DNA of 64,000 nt. Source: Cupriavidus taiwanensis (GTDB lineage: Bacteria; Pseudomonadota; Gammaproteobacteria; Burkholderiales; Burkholderiaceae). The stretch is taken from the NCBI RefSeq assembly GCF_900249755.1, contig NZ_LT976853.1:3088756-3152755 (forward strand), written 5' to 3'. The notes below the pieces were generated by a model. That model did no database searches. It was not told where the DNA came from and saw nothing but the letters and a program-made list of their open reading frames with translations. Numbering within the stretch: position 1 is the stretch's first letter; each line of letters begins with the position of its first letter. Made by a program: the position numbers and the translations under genes. Shown here in pieces: positions 11,597 to 22,943 of the stretch.

Positions 11597-11805
11597 GGGT
11601 ACTCGGAGTGTCCTGGTGGCGCCGGCGCCTCATTGAAGGGGCCATCGTAGGCCGATGGGCTCGGCCGGCGCGGTTGGCCGCAGCGGCGTGAAAACCTTTC
11701 ATCCCTGCAGCATATGTCGCTTTCGGCAATTTTACCCGCTGCGTGCTATCGTTTTGCGCTTCCTCTCAAAACAATGCGCGGCATCCCGCACAGCCGCGTC
11801 CCGTC

Positions 11806-12705
11806 ATGTCTCTCGATCGCCGCGGTCTCTTCCTGCTTGTCGTGCTCACGCTGGCCTGGGGCATCAACTGGCCCATCATGAAAATCGGCGTGGCGCATTT
11901 TCCGGCAATGGGCTTCCGCCTGCTGTGCATGGCCGGCGGCCTGGTGGCGCTGGGGCTGGCGCTGCGGCTGCGCGGCGATTCGCTGGCGGTGCCGCGGCGC
12001 GAATGGGGCACGGTGATCCGGCTGGCGCTGCCCAATATGGTGATCTGGCACCTGTTCGCGATCTGCGCGGTCAAGATGCTGTCGTCCGGCCGCGCCGCCA
12101 TCCTCGGCTACACCATGCCGATCTGGGCGGTGGTCTGGGGCCTGGTGTTCTTCCGCGAGCGCATCGGCGCGTGGGCCTGGCTGGGCATCGGCTGCGCGCT
12201 GGCGGGCACGGTGCTGCTGCTGTCGGGCGAGCTGGCCGCGCTGACCGGCAGCCCCGCCGGCACGCTGCTGATGCTGCTGGCCGCGGCCGGCTGGGGCTTC
12301 GGCACCCAGCTGATGAAGCGCACCCAGACCGACGTGCCGATCGGCGCCATGACTTTCTGGATGCTGGCGGTGACGCTGCCGTTCCTGGCGCTGGGCTCGC
12401 TGCTGCTGGAAGACGGCTGGCGCATGCCCACCGCGATCGAATGGGCCGCGATCGCCTACAACGCGGTGGTGGTCTTCGCCTTCTGCCACCTGGTCTGGTT
12501 CGGGCTGGCGCGCAGCCTGCCGCCGGTGGTGTCGAGCCTGTCGATCATGTTCATCCCGGTGGTGGGCGTGTTCTCGGGGATGTGGCTGCTGGGCGAGCAG
12601 CCGCACTGGCAGGACTACGCCGCCATCGTGCTGATGTTCCTGGCGCTGTCCTCGGTGATGCTGGCGCCGCTGTTGTGGCGCCGGCTGCGCGGCGTGGCGG
12701 GCTGA
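11806..12705 (+). CDS. DMT-superfamily (EamA) transporter
   Basis: A 299-residue inner-membrane protein with about ten hydrophobic helices arranged as two EamA repeats. It opens with RRGLFLLVVLTLAWGINWPIMK, and the second repeat begins near AGTLLMLLAAAGWGFGTQLMKR. Such carriers usually export amino acids or other metabolites; the substrate cannot be read from the sequence. Start set at the ATG preceding SLDRRG, because upstream residues are not membrane-like. No operon partner is evident. Confidence 0.9.
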   Translation: MSLDRRGLFLLVVLTLAWGINWPIMKIGVAHFPAMGFRLLCMAGGLVALGLALRLRGDSLAVPRREWGTVIRLALPNMVIWHLFAICAVKMLSSGRAAILGYTMPIWAVVWGLVFFRERIGAWAWLGIGCALAGTVLLLSGELAALTGSPAGTLLMLLAAAGWGFGTQLMKRTQTDVPIGAMTFWMLAVTLPFLALGSLLLEDGWRMPTAIEWAAIAYNAVVVFAFCHLVWFGLARSLPPVVSSLSIMFIPVVGVFSGMWLLGEQPHWQDYAAIVLMFLALSSVMLAPLLWRRLRGVAG

Positions 12706-12768
12706 GGCCCGCGGCGCGTGCCGGGACCGCCAGGCGGCAACGGCACAACCCCGTCGCGGAGATTTCAC

Positions 12769-12798
12769 TTAACAAGCCACCCTCCGTTGGGCTACACT
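12769..12798 (+). promoter_or_regulatory. Candidate corA leader promoter
   Basis: TTAACA and TACACT with an 18-base spacer, 30 bases before the small leader reading frame. This would give a corA transcript with a leader of about 455 bases. Confidence 0.55.
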
Positions 12799-12827
12799 CG
12801 CGGCCATCACAATCCCGGAGAAATTAC

Positions 12828-12908
12828 GTGGGCAGTAGCATCGGGTGTTCGAGTTGCCGCAGCAACGCTGCGACGTCTGCGAATGCCATGTCACTGCGGG
12901 CTGCGTAA
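12828..12908 (+). CDS. Candidate 26-residue leader peptide upstream of corA
   Basis: A GTG-started frame of 26 codons preceded by GGAG at a seven-base spacing. The peptide starts MGSSIGCSSCRSN and is rich in Ser, Ala and Cys (a CSSC motif at residues 7-10). It lies about 30 bases after a promoter, and hairpins follow its stop codon. Short leader peptides upstream of ion transporters can act as sensors through ribosome pausing; that this one does so is inference. No homolog is recognised. Confidence 0.4.
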   Translation: MGSSIGCSSCRSNAATSANAMSLRAA

Positions 12909-12952
12909 CGACGACCCGCCCGGAGCATCCGGCTCCGCGCCTCGTCGGCCTT

Positions 12953-12974
12953 GCCCGCAGTCAGAACTGCGGGC
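12953..12974 (+). other. Perfect hairpin in corA leader
   Basis: GCCCGCAG-TCAGAA-CTGCGGGC forms an 8-bp stem with a six-base loop. No U tract follows, so it is not a classical terminator; it may be part of a regulatory fold after the leader peptide. Confidence 0.5.
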
Positions 12975-13260
12975 GAGTGTCTTTCCATGCCACCGGCGGC
13001 GCCTCCATGCGCGCCAACCGTGGCGGATCTTCCCTCTCCCGGCTAGCCAGCCAACCCAGGCAAACGCCATCGCCTTGTCCGCCTGCCCCGCGCAGCCGCG
13101 GCACAGCGCGATCACGCTTGCCCGTGGCCCGGCCTTGCGCGGCTTGCCGCCGGGCCATGACGGGGCATGACGCAATACCTGGGAATGCGGCGAGCCGCCT
13201 GCGCTTGTCTTCGCGCTTGTCTTTGTTTTTCGTCGCAATCAGCAATAAGGAATCCCGGGG

Positions 13261-14223
13261 ATGATCAACCTGTTCGTCCTGCAAAAAGGCCGGCTTGCCC
13301 AGGAGCAGGTCGACGAGCGCAATGAGCTGCTGCAGCACAAGCCGATCTGGATCGATGTCGTCAATCCCGACGACGAGGAACTGAACTGGATCAAGGAAGC
13401 CTATGGCGTCGCCCTTCCCGAACTGGAAGACCTGGGCGACCTGGAAGCGTCCGCGCGTTATTTCGAGGGCGAGGACGAGAATATCCATATCCGCACCGAC
13501 TTCCTGCTCGACGAGGAAGAGGTGTCGCGCAACGTGCGCGTGGCCTTCGTGCTGACCAAGGACGTGCTGTTCTCCATCCACGACGAAGACCTGCCGGTGT
13601 TCCGCCTGGTGCGGCTGCGCGCCCGCATGCGCCCGGGCTCGGTGCGCAACGCCAAGGACGTGCTGATGGACCTGTACGCGACCGACGCGGAATACTCGGC
13701 CGACTCGATCGAGGAAGTCTACGAACGGCTGGAAGAAGCCAGCCGCCGCGTGCTGGCCGAGAACGTGACCGATGCCGCCGCGGCCGACGTGCTGGAAACC
13801 ATCGCGCGCGAGGAAGACCTGAACGGACGCATCCGCCGCAACGTGATGGACACGCGCCGCGCGGTGTCCTTCCTGATGCGCAGCCAGCTGTTGTCGGCCG
13901 AGCAGCAGGACGAGGCGCGCCAGATCCTGCGCGACATCGACTCGATCGAGAACCACACCGCGTTCCTGTTCGACAAGATCAACTTCCTGATGGACGCCAC
14001 CGTCGGTTTCATCAACATCAACCAGAACAAGATCATCAAGCTGTTCTCGGTGGTGTCGGTGGCGCTGATGCCGCCCACGCTGATCGCCAGCATCTACGGC
14101 ATGAACTTCAAGTTCATGCCGGAGCTGGACTGGGGTGCCGGGTATCCGTGGGCGATTGCGCTGATGGCGGTGTCGGCGGCGATCCCGCTGGTGTATTTCC
14201 GCAGGAAGGGGTGGTTGAGCTGA
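13261..14223 (+). CDS. corA: Magnesium/cobalt transporter CorA
   Basis: A 320-residue pentameric inner-membrane channel for Mg2+ (also Co2+). The cytoplasmic N-terminal funnel spans to about residue 255, and two transmembrane helices lie at the C-terminus. The signature YGMNF is at 279-283 after the first helix, and the protein ends with the basic tail RRKGWLS. Length is typical of the family. The long upstream leader suggests post-transcriptional control. Its stop codon and that of convergent mtgA fall within one small inverted repeat. Confidence 0.95.
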   Translation: MINLFVLQKGRLAQEQVDERNELLQHKPIWIDVVNPDDEELNWIKEAYGVALPELEDLGDLEASARYFEGEDENIHIRTDFLLDEEEVSRNVRVAFVLTKDVLFSIHDEDLPVFRLVRLRARMRPGSVRNAKDVLMDLYATDAEYSADSIEEVYERLEEASRRVLAENVTDAAAADVLETIAREEDLNGRIRRNVMDTRRAVSFLMRSQLLSAEQQDEARQILRDIDSIENHTAFLFDKINFLMDATVGFININQNKIIKLFSVVSVALMPPTLIASIYGMNFKFMPELDWGAGYPWAIALMAVSAAIPLVYFRRKGWLS

Positions 14224-14238
14224 GGCCCGCGGCCTCAG
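14220..14238. terminator. Inverted repeat covering both convergent stop codons
   Basis: CTGAGGCC-CGC-GGCCTCAG, 8-bp arms, includes the stop codons of corA and mtgA. No T run follows on either strand, so terminator function is uncertain. Confidence 0.4.
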
Positions 14239-15008
14239 TCCGGCAGCGTTGCCGCCCCCATCCGACGCGCGATGATGCCCGCCTTGGCGCGGAAGTTCAC
14301 GCGCACGTTGGCGCAGTATTCCTTCTTGTCGAAGCACTTGGGCGCCGGGAGCGCCGCCGCCAGGCGCGCCGACTGGCCCACGCTGAGCTTGTCGGCGCTG
14401 GTGCGGAAGTAATGCTGCGCCGCGGCCTGCGCGCCGAACACGCCCTCGCCCCACTCCACCGAATTCAGGTAGATCTCGTAGATGCGCTGCTTGTCGAGCC
14501 AGAATTCGAGCATCCAGGTGATCGCCAGCTCCTGGCCCTTGCGCAGGTAATGCTGCTCGGACGACAGGAACAGGTTCTTGGCCAGCTGCTGCGTGATGGT
14601 GGAACCGCCGCGCACGATGCGGCCGCGCTTCTTGTTGCGCTCCCAGGCATCGAGCATGGCGTCCAGCTCATAGCCGGGATGGTTGACGAAATCGGCGTCC
14701 TCGCTGGCGATCACCGCGCGCTTGAGGTTGCGCGAGATGCGGTCGTACGGCACCCACTGCCGGTCGAGGCCGCAGTTCCACACATTGATGCCGCACAGGC
14801 GCCAGCGCTCGGCGCGCATGAAGGTGGTGGTGGTGGGATTCAGGTACTGCCAGCTGGCGATCTGCACGAAGAAGTACAGCTGCATCGCCACCACGCCGGC
14901 GGCCACGCAGCCCAGCAGGTAGCCGAGCCAGCGCACCGGATTGAAGACGGCGCGGGCCGGCGCCGCGTGGGTGCGGGCGGCACTGGCCGTGCGCTTGCGG
15001 TTGGCCAC
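14235..15008 (-). CDS. mtgA: Monofunctional biosynthetic peptidoglycan transglycosylase
   Basis: A 257-residue GT51 enzyme that polymerises lipid II into glycan strands at the outer face of the inner membrane. A single N-terminal membrane anchor lies at about residues 27-50. The catalytic Glu is in IASEDADF (Glu103) and the second motif [16 protein letters not shown] is at 133-148. No transpeptidase domain follows, as expected for MtgA. It is 17 bases after aroE, in the same operon. Confidence 0.95.
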   Translation of the reverse strand: MANRKRTASAARTHAAPARAVFNPVRWLGYLLGCVAAGVVAMQLYFFVQIASWQYLNPTTTTFMRAERWRLCGINVWNCGLDRQWVPYDRISRNLKRAVIASEDADFVNHPGYELDAMLDAWERNKKRGRIVRGGSTITQQLAKNLFLSSEQHYLRKGQELAITWMLEFWLDKQRIYEIYLNSVEWGEGVFGAQAAAQHYFRTSADKLSVGQSARLAAALPAPKCFDKKEYCANVRVNFRAKAGIIARRMGAATLPD

Positions 15009-15025
15009 GGCTGGCGGCGCCCCGG

Positions 15026-15913
15026 TCAGCCCTTGCGTTCGGCCTGCAGCGCGGCGCGCAGCTCGGCCAGCACGGGTGCGGTGCGCGGACGCACGCCGCG
15101 CCAGATGTAGAAGGCCTCGGCGGCCTGCTCGACCAGCATGCCCAGGCCGTCGCTCGCGCGCGCGCCGCAGCGCGCGGCGAACTGCAGGAACACGGTGGGC
15201 TCGGCGCCGTACATCATGTCGTAGGCCAGCACGCCCTCACCGAGCAGGAACTCGGGCACCGGCGGCACCTCGCCGTGCAGGCTGCTGGACGAGGCATTGA
15301 TGACCACGTCGACGGCTTCGTCCTCGGACAGGCCCTCGAGCGCATCGAGGCCGCCGCCCCACAGCTCGACGCCATACTGGTCGGCCGCCTCGACGAATTC
15401 TTCGAGCATGTCGCTGGCGCGCGACGCGGTGCGGTTGGCCACCACGATGCGCGAGGGACGGCATTCGATCAGCGGCAGCATCGCGCCCATCGCCGCGCCG
15501 CCGGCGCCCAGCAGCAGCACGCGCTTGCCTTCGATCAGCGTATCGAGATTGTCCTGGATATCGCGCACCAGGCCGATGCCGTCGGTATTGTCGCCATGGA
15601 CCAGGCCCTCTTCGATCCACAGCGTGTTGACCGCGCCGGCGGCCTCGGCGCGTTCGGTCAGCTGGTCGGCCAGGTCATAGGCCTCCAGCTTGAACGGCAC
15701 GGTCACGTTGCAGCCGTAGCCGCCGTCGGCAAAGAACTTGCGCACGGTGTCGGCAAACCCGTCCAGCGGCGCCTCCAGCCGGTCGTACTGCACGGCCTCG
15801 CCGGTCTGGCGCGCGAAGGCGGCGTGGATGGCCGGCGAACGGCTGTGCGCGACCGGGTTGCCGATCACCACATAGCGGTCGGGGCTGGCTTGGGAAGGGT
15901 CAGTGGATGTCAT
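15026..15913 (-). CDS. aroE: Shikimate dehydrogenase
   Basis: A 295-residue NADP-dependent enzyme that reduces 3-dehydroshikimate to shikimate. Substrate-binding [12 protein letters not shown] lies at 19-30, with catalytic Lys75 in TVPFK and the Asn/Asp pair in NTDG near 109-112. The NADP loop GAGGA is at 136-140. Its start overlaps the stop of the upstream TonB-like gene by one base (TGATG), so the pair is translationally coupled. Confidence 0.96.
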   Translation of the reverse strand: MTSTDPSQASPDRYVVIGNPVAHSRSPAIHAAFARQTGEAVQYDRLEAPLDGFADTVRKFFADGGYGCNVTVPFKLEAYDLADQLTERAEAAGAVNTLWIEEGLVHGDNTDGIGLVRDIQDNLDTLIEGKRVLLLGAGGAAMGAMLPLIECRPSRIVVANRTASRASDMLEEFVEAADQYGVELWGGGLDALEGLSEDEAVDVVINASSSSLHGEVPPVPEFLLGEGVLAYDMMYGAEPTVFLQFAARCGARASDGLGMLVEQAAEAFYIWRGVRPRTAPVLAELRAALQAERKG

Positions 15914-16845
15914 CAGCGTGCCTGCAAGCGGGTTTCCAGCCCGCTGCGCGAAAACTTGAAAGTGGATATGACTTCGAGGATGTCCTGGCGCGACGTCATC
16001 TCGGCGGTAAAGGCGCCGAACGGCGCGGCCGCGCGCACGATCGCCACCGCCTGGCGGTCCAGCGCGGGATCGCCCGAGCTCTTGACCACGTCGATGGCAT
16101 CGACGTTGTAGCCGTCGCGGTTGTAGCCCAGCTTGCCCTGCCGGTTGACGTTGATCACCAGGATCAGCTGGCCATAGAGCGGCTTGCCGTTGCGCTGCGG
16201 GAAGTCGGTGGTGCCGCGCGCCTCGATCTTGCGGCGCAGCCGGTCGTAGTACTGCGCGTAGTCGACTGCCTGCGCGCTGGTGGCGGTCAGCTGGAAACGC
16301 TTGGGCCGCTTGGCGTAGTGGTCCAGGTTGCGGCCGATCTCGGCTTCCAGCCTGGCCATTTCGTCGGTGGAGGTGCGCTCGTCCTGGCCGCGCTGCGGCG
16401 TGTCCTGGCGTTTCTCGCCGGGCTTGAGCGGCTGGTTGCGCACCGCGGGCGCAGCTTCGCGCGCCTGGGTCAGCAGGCGCTGCTGCTCCTGTTCCAGCTG
16501 CTCGACCCGGCGCTGCACCTGGCGCACCAGGTCGCCCTCCTGCGTCAGGGTCTGCGCCGGCAGCGGCGTGGTGGCGCGCTGCAGGTCATGGTCGCCGCCG
16601 CCGTCCAGGTTGGCCTGCGCCAGCGCGGTCGGGTTGCGCGGCTTCTGCGCCGACTTGGCATTGACCAGCACCACGTCCAGCGCGGCATCGCTGCGCTTGA
16701 TCTCGAAGACTTCCGGCGCGGCCACCCGCACCATCAGCAGCAGCGCGTGCACGGCCACGGAAATGGCCAGCGCCCGGGCCAGCATACTGCTGTGGTGCCA
16801 CCTGGCATGCCACCAGGGGCGGGAAGCGGCAAGAGTGGCGTTCAC
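15913..16845 (-). CDS. TonB C-terminal domain (energy transducer) protein
   Basis: A 310-residue protein with one N-terminal transmembrane helix (about residues 22-40), a long Gln/Glu-rich, probably coiled or extended periplasmic middle, and a TonB/TolA-type C-terminal domain (YYDRLRRKIEARGTTDFP, then GQLILVINVNRQGKLG). Such proteins couple inner-membrane energy to outer-membrane processes. No exbB/exbD is nearby, so it may use partners encoded elsewhere. Location between rnb and aroE is a betaproteobacterial arrangement, and no iron context is evident. Confidence 0.88.
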   Translation of the reverse strand: MNATLAASRPWWHARWHHSSMLARALAISVAVHALLLMVRVAAPEVFEIKRSDAALDVVLVNAKSAQKPRNPTALAQANLDGGGDHDLQRATTPLPAQTLTQEGDLVRQVQRRVEQLEQEQQRLLTQAREAAPAVRNQPLKPGEKRQDTPQRGQDERTSTDEMARLEAEIGRNLDHYAKRPKRFQLTATSAQAVDYAQYYDRLRRKIEARGTTDFPQRNGKPLYGQLILVINVNRQGKLGYNRDGYNVDAIDVVKSSGDPALDRQAVAIVRAAAPFGAFTAEMTSRQDILEVISTFKFSRSGLETRLQAR

Positions 16846-16969
16846 GATGGATGGATGAGGGCTCGGCGGACAACCGCGGCGGCACCGGCCGGTGCCGGCT
16901 GGCAGAGCGGGGCCACGGGCCCCGGATCAGACCCGCATTGTAAGGGAGCCCCGCGGATTTCCGAAGGCT

Positions 16970-19084
16970 TCAGCCGGCCGCGGGGGCGCCGGTGTCGCGC
17001 TCGCCCGACGGCTCGCCGGCCTCGTCGGCGGCATCTTCGGCGCCGGCTTCGGCCGGCTCCGGATCGGCCACGCCCGTGGCCTGCTCGGCGGCTTCCTCGG
17101 CCGCCACGTCGGCAGCGGCTTCGGCGGACAATTCAGCGGCTTCCTCGTCGCTTTCCAGCTCTTCTTCGGGCACTTCGCCTTCACCGGCAAAGATTTCCAG
17201 CACCCGGCACGAGACCTCCAGCGTGATCTCGTCGGTCTCGCCGATTTCCAGCAGCACCTGGGTGCCGCGCTGCGCCTGCACCAGCTCGGGCACGCGCGTG
17301 ACCAGCGGGATCTCGGTAAAGCGCACCGCGCCTTCCTTGAGCACCGAGGCCACCATGCGCTCGCGGTTCTCCTGCTTGAGCCAGCGCAGGCACCAGTAGC
17401 GCTCCATGGTCGACTGGTGGTCGGCATAGGCGGCGTAGGTGCCTTCAAAGTCCGCCACCGCGGCCAGCAGGTCGGCGTCCTTGGGCTTGAACGGCGCCAC
17501 CAGCTTGGCGGTCACGCCGTGCTGGGCCACCGCCAGGATCTGCCACTGGTTGACCAGGTCGACATAGCGGCGCAGCGGCGAGGTGCTCCACGCGTACTGC
17601 GCCACGCCCAGCCCTTCGTGCGGCGCCGGGTAGGTCTGCATGCGCGTGCGGTGCATGCCCCAGGCCTTCTGCGTGCGGTAGATGCCCGGCACGCCATGGT
17701 CGGCCAGCAGCTTGCCCCAGGTGCTGTTGGCCAGGATCATCATCTCGGCCACGATCTTGTCCAGCGGCGAGCCGCGCTTGCGCTGCTCGATGCGCACGCG
17801 CTGGCTGCCGTCGGCCTGGTCGTCCAGGTAGAAATTGAAGTCCGCGCGGTTGTGAGTCTCTGGACGCAGGCCGCTGGCCAGGCGCGCCTTCTGGCGCTCG
17901 TCGTACAGGGAGCCGGCAAAGTGCCACAGCTGCGTCAGCGCGTCGCGGAACGGGTAGTCGCCGGTGCCTTCGGCAAGCGAGGCCTCGGTGATGACCTCAT
18001 CCAGCAGGTTATGGCGCAGGTTGGCGGCGATCGGCACCAGCTCGGCGCGGGTCTCGCTGCCGGTGACCAGCCACACGGTCGGGTCCACCGTCACGTACAG
18101 CGACAGCGCGGGACAGGTTCGCCCTTCCTGCAGCGTGTAGCGCTCGACCACCGGGTCCGGCAGCATGGTGATCTTGTCGCCCGGGAAGTAGACCGTCGAC
18201 AGGCGCTGGCGCGCGACCGCGTCGAGCGGCTCGCCGCGGCGGATGCCCAGTGCCGGCGCGGCGATATGGATGCCGATGCGCAGCTTGCCGTCGGGCAGCC
18301 GGGTCACGGACAGCGCGTCGTCGATCTCGGTGGTGGTGACGTCGTCGATGGAGAAGGCCTCGACGTCCGCCAGCGGCAGGTCGGCGGGCGGCTCGGGCAC
18401 GTCGGTATCGGGAAAGCCGGTGCCCTTGGGGAAGCACTCGGCGAGGAACTTGGCCTCGTGCAGCGCGCGCGCGCTGGCGACGCCGCCGGCGGCCACCATC
18501 AGCCGCATCGGGCTCATGCCGAGCGCGGTGCAGGCCGCGTCCATGGCCTTGTATTCCAGGCTGTTCTTGTCCGGCTTGAACAGCAGCTGCAGCACCTTGT
18601 TGCGGAACGATTCCGGCAGCGTCAGCGCCTTGAGCTGTTCCTCATATTCGGCCTGCACCAGCGCCTGCTGGCGCTTGCGCTCGAGCGCGGCGAGCGCGGC
18701 CTTGAGCTGGTCTTCGGGCGCGCGCTGGTAGCGGCCGCGCCCCTTGCGGCGGAAGTACACCGGGTTGCCATGCAGCGCCATCGCCAGCGCCGCCTGCTGC
18801 ACCGCGCCGGGCTCGGCCCCGTAGTATTCGGCGGCCAGCTCGGCAAAGCCGAATTCGGCCTCGGGCGCGCATTCCCACAGGAAGTCCAGGTCGATCTCGG
18901 CCACCATGTCGCCGGTCTGGCGCACCAGCTCGGCCGCCGACGGCTGCGCGAACTGCAGCAGCACGTCGCGCGACTTGACCTTGGTGCGCTTGCCGGCAGG
19001 CAGCTCCACCTGGTAGGCCTCGCCCTGCTGGTTCAGCACGGTGCCGGCGCGGATCTCGCCGCCTTCTTCGAACAGCAACTGCAT
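16970..19084 (-). CDS. rnb: RNase II-family exoribonuclease
   Basis: A 704-residue protein with an RNB catalytic domain (roughly 240-560) that degrades RNA 3' to 5' processively. The metal-binding signature DDVTTTEIDDALSV is at 247-260, giving the Asp cluster of the family, and QKAWGMHRTRM and STSPLRRYVDLVNQW follow. The N-terminal part is an atypical cold-shock-like region. The last ~65 residues are very acidic and alanine-rich (EEEL, EEAAEL, AAEEAAE), an extension of unknown role. The ATG at 19084 is favoured though its ribosome site is weak. Confidence 0.92.
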   Translation of the reverse strand: MQLLFEEGGEIRAGTVLNQQGEAYQVELPAGKRTKVKSRDVLLQFAQPSAAELVRQTGDMVAEIDLDFLWECAPEAEFGFAELAAEYYGAEPGAVQQAALAMALHGNPVYFRRKGRGRYQRAPEDQLKAALAALERKRQQALVQAEYEEQLKALTLPESFRNKVLQLLFKPDKNSLEYKAMDAACTALGMSPMRLMVAAGGVASARALHEAKFLAECFPKGTGFPDTDVPEPPADLPLADVEAFSIDDVTTTEIDDALSVTRLPDGKLRIGIHIAAPALGIRRGEPLDAVARQRLSTVYFPGDKITMLPDPVVERYTLQEGRTCPALSLYVTVDPTVWLVTGSETRAELVPIAANLRHNLLDEVITEASLAEGTGDYPFRDALTQLWHFAGSLYDERQKARLASGLRPETHNRADFNFYLDDQADGSQRVRIEQRKRGSPLDKIVAEMMILANSTWGKLLADHGVPGIYRTQKAWGMHRTRMQTYPAPHEGLGVAQYAWSTSPLRRYVDLVNQWQILAVAQHGVTAKLVAPFKPKDADLLAAVADFEGTYAAYADHQSTMERYWCLRWLKQENRERMVASVLKEGAVRFTEIPLVTRVPELVQAQRGTQVLLEIGETDEITLEVSCRVLEIFAGEGEVPEEELESDEEAAELSAEAAADVAAEEAAEQATGVADPEPAEAGAEDAADEAGEPSGERDTGAPAAG

Positions 19085-19337
19085 CGATCGGTACTTTCAA
19101 CTATGCGCGGAACCGCGCCGGGCGGCCTTGTGGCCAGCGCTGGAGCGGATCCTGTGGGAGAAATGGTGCCACCGCGCGCACCCGGACATCAATGTGTGCG
19201 AACGGGAACGGGTGCGGGGCGCGAGTGCCTGTCGGCGGCCTGTGGCCCACCAGCGGCCGTGCCGCAAGGACCCGGCCTGAGACCTGGCATGATACCGCAC
19301 CCCGGTCCGGCCGCTCCCGGGTGCGGACCCGGCGGGC
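19085..19337. other. Gap between SDR and rnb genes
   Basis: About 250 bases, G+C rich, with CCGGGTCC/GGACCCGG words that can fold locally but no T run. It presumably contains the rnb promoter; nothing sharper is visible. Confidence 0.4.
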
Positions 19338-20736
<1,399 letters not shown>

Positions 20737-20740
<4 letters not shown>

Positions 20741-21351
20741 GCCGCGCCGGCGCCGGCCGGCACCTTGCCGCCGGGGCCATAGCCGCAGAACGAGAGTACA
20801 TCGTCGACGTAGTCGGCAAATTCGCTGATGCCGTGGTCGCTGCCTTCGATCTCGCGGATCTTCGCGCCGGGGCAGGCATCGACCATTTCGCGGTAGTCCA
20901 GCACCTCGTCGCCGGTAGCCGCGATCAGGTAATAGCGTTCGGGCTGGGTGAGGGTGTCCACGCGCAGGTCCAGCAGCTCCTGCAGGTGGCGGCGTTCGAC
21001 CGTGACCGAGCCGCCGCCGTGCCACAGCGGCTGTTCGCCGAGATAGCTTTCGAGGTCGGTCCAGGGATGGATGGCGGGATTGAGCAAGACCGTCTTGCAG
21101 CCGTGCCGCTCGCCCAGCCAGCGCGCATAGAAGCCGCCCAGCGACGAGCCGACGATGGCGATGTCCTGGTCGCCGCCCGCCTGCGCCGCGCGGATCGCCG
21201 CCTCGGCCTGGGCAATGGCCAGCGCCGGCGAGACATTGAGCGTGGGGCAGGCGTAGTAGCGGCCCACGCCCCACTCGCGCATGCGCGCCTGCACCAGCCG
21301 GGCCTTGAAGGATTGCGGGGAAGAGCGGAATCCGTGCAGATACAGCAGCAT
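20737..21351 (-). CDS. YqiA/YcfP-type alpha/beta-hydrolase
   Basis: A 204-residue small esterase of the UPF0227/YqiA group. Visible features are [15 protein letters not shown] at residues 3-17, the nucleophile elbow GSSLGGFYA near 68-76, an acid near [14 protein letters not shown] and a terminal His in GSDHGISEF. It likely acts on short acyl esters; the physiological substrate is unknown. It begins 14 bases after mpl and overlaps ubiC. Confidence 0.9.
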
Positions 21352-21365
21352 GGCGGTGGATCCGG

Positions 21366-22754
21366 TCAGCCCGCCGTGCGCTGGCCCAGCGCGTCGAGCA
21401 GCTTCTGGTGCACGCCGCCGAAGCCGCCGTTGCTCATCACCAGCACCTGGTCGCCCGGCTGCGCCGCGGCGCGCACGGCCTGCACCAGCGCGCCAAGGTC
21501 CTGGAACGCGGTGGCCTTGCCGCCCAGCGGCGCCAGCGCTTCGGCCAGGTCCCAGCCCAGCGCGTCCTTGCCGGCGGGGGCGCCGTAGCCGAACACCAGG
21601 TCGGCCTGCTCCAGGCTGGCCGGCAGCTGCGCCTTCATCACGCCCAGCTTCATGGTGTTGGAGCGCGGCTCCAGCACCGCCAGGATGCGGGCATTGCCGA
21701 CGCGGCGGCGCAGCCCGTCCAGCGTGGTCTGGATCGCGGTCGGATGGTGGGCGAAATCGTCATAGACGGTCACGCCGCCGGCCACGCCGCGCACTTCCAT
21801 GCGGCGCTTGACGTTGGCGAAGCGCGACAGCGACGCGATGGCCTGCGCGACCGGCACGCCGACATGGCGCGCGGCGGCAATCGCGGCCAGCGCGTTCATG
21901 CGGTTATGGGTGCCCTGCAGGTCCCAGACCACGGTGCCGGCGACGGCGTCGCCGAACCAGACGTCGAAGGCATCCTTGCCCGGCGCCGCATCGGTGCCGG
22001 CAGCGTCGCTCTCGCGCCAGTCCCCCACACCAAATTGTTCGACTTCGCTCCAGCAGCCGCGCTCCAGCACCCGCGCCAGGCTCTCTTCCACGCCATTGAC
22101 GACGATCCGGCCCTGGCCCGGCACGGTGCGCACCAGATGGTGGAACTGGGTCTCGATCGCGGCCAGATCCGGGAAGATGTCGGCGTGATCGTATTCCAGG
22201 TTGTTCAGGATGGCGGTGCGCGGGCGATAGTGGACGAACTTGCTGCGCTTGTCGAAAAACGCGGTGTCGTACTCGTCGGCCTCGATCACGAAGAAGTCGG
22301 ATTCGGTCACGCGCGCCGAGATGCCGAAGTTCTGCGGCACCCCGCCCACCAGGAAGCCGGGGTTGTAGCCGGCATCTTCCAGGATCCAGGCCAGCATCGA
22401 GGTGGTGGTGGTCTTGCCGTGCGTCCCGGCCACCGCCAGCACCCACTTGCGCGCCAGCACGTGCTCGCCCAGCCATTGCGGGCCCGACACATAAGGGAGG
22501 TTGCGGTCGAGGATGGCCTCCATCAGCGGATTGCCGCGCGAGACCACGTTGCCGATCACGAACAGGTCGGGCGCCAGCGCCAGCTGGGCTGGGTCGAAGC
22601 CTTCGATCAGTTCGATTCCCTGGGCTTCGAGCTGGGTGCTCATCGGCGGATAAACGTTGGCATCGCAGCCGGTGACGCGGTGGCCGGCCTGCTTGGCCAG
22701 CACCGCCAGGCCGCCCATGAAGGTGCCGCAGATGCCAAGGATATGAATATGCAT
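21366..22754 (-). CDS. mpl: UDP-N-acetylmuramate:L-alanyl-gamma-D-glutamyl-meso-diaminopimelate ligase
   Basis: A 462-residue Mur-ligase-type enzyme that attaches recycled tripeptide to UDP-MurNAc in the cytosol, feeding cell wall recycling. The N-terminal [18 protein letters not shown] is typical of Mpl rather than MurC. The ATP loop [13 protein letters not shown] is at 109-121, and the central [30 protein letters not shown] segment is conserved. It leads the mpl-yqiA-ubiC-SDR operon and diverges from the gene at 22944. Confidence 0.95.
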   Translation of the reverse strand: MHIHILGICGTFMGGLAVLAKQAGHRVTGCDANVYPPMSTQLEAQGIELIEGFDPAQLALAPDLFVIGNVVSRGNPLMEAILDRNLPYVSGPQWLGEHVLARKWVLAVAGTHGKTTTTSMLAWILEDAGYNPGFLVGGVPQNFGISARVTESDFFVIEADEYDTAFFDKRSKFVHYRPRTAILNNLEYDHADIFPDLAAIETQFHHLVRTVPGQGRIVVNGVEESLARVLERGCWSEVEQFGVGDWRESDAAGTDAAPGKDAFDVWFGDAVAGTVVWDLQGTHNRMNALAAIAAARHVGVPVAQAIASLSRFANVKRRMEVRGVAGGVTVYDDFAHHPTAIQTTLDGLRRRVGNARILAVLEPRSNTMKLGVMKAQLPASLEQADLVFGYGAPAGKDALGWDLAEALAPLGGKATAFQDLGALVQAVRAAAQPGDQVLVMSNGGFGGVHQKLLDALGQRTAG

Positions 22755-22943
22755 GGGTTCCCGGAATGACTTGAAGCCCGCAGGCGTGGGGATTCGGGCC
22801 CGGCGGCGCGGCGGCTGGCTGGAGCCTTGCGGAGCGGCGGCGGCCGGGCAGGAAGCCTCCGATTGTACCCGAGCGCCAGCGCCCTTCGCTGCACTGCGGC
22901 AGCGCGCGCCGCGCGTGCGCGGACGCCTCCGGTATCATGGGGC

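Larger units (their letters stand above)
12706..13260. other. Long leader region of corA
   Basis: About 555 bases between the DMT gene and corA. It holds a good promoter (12769-12798), a 26-codon reading frame with a strong ribosome site (12828-12908), a 6-bp hairpin at 12921-12937, an 8-bp perfect hairpin at 12953-12974 and a directly repeated GCGCTTGTCTT near 13201-13222. This layout suggests leader-mediated control of corA. Confidence 0.55.
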
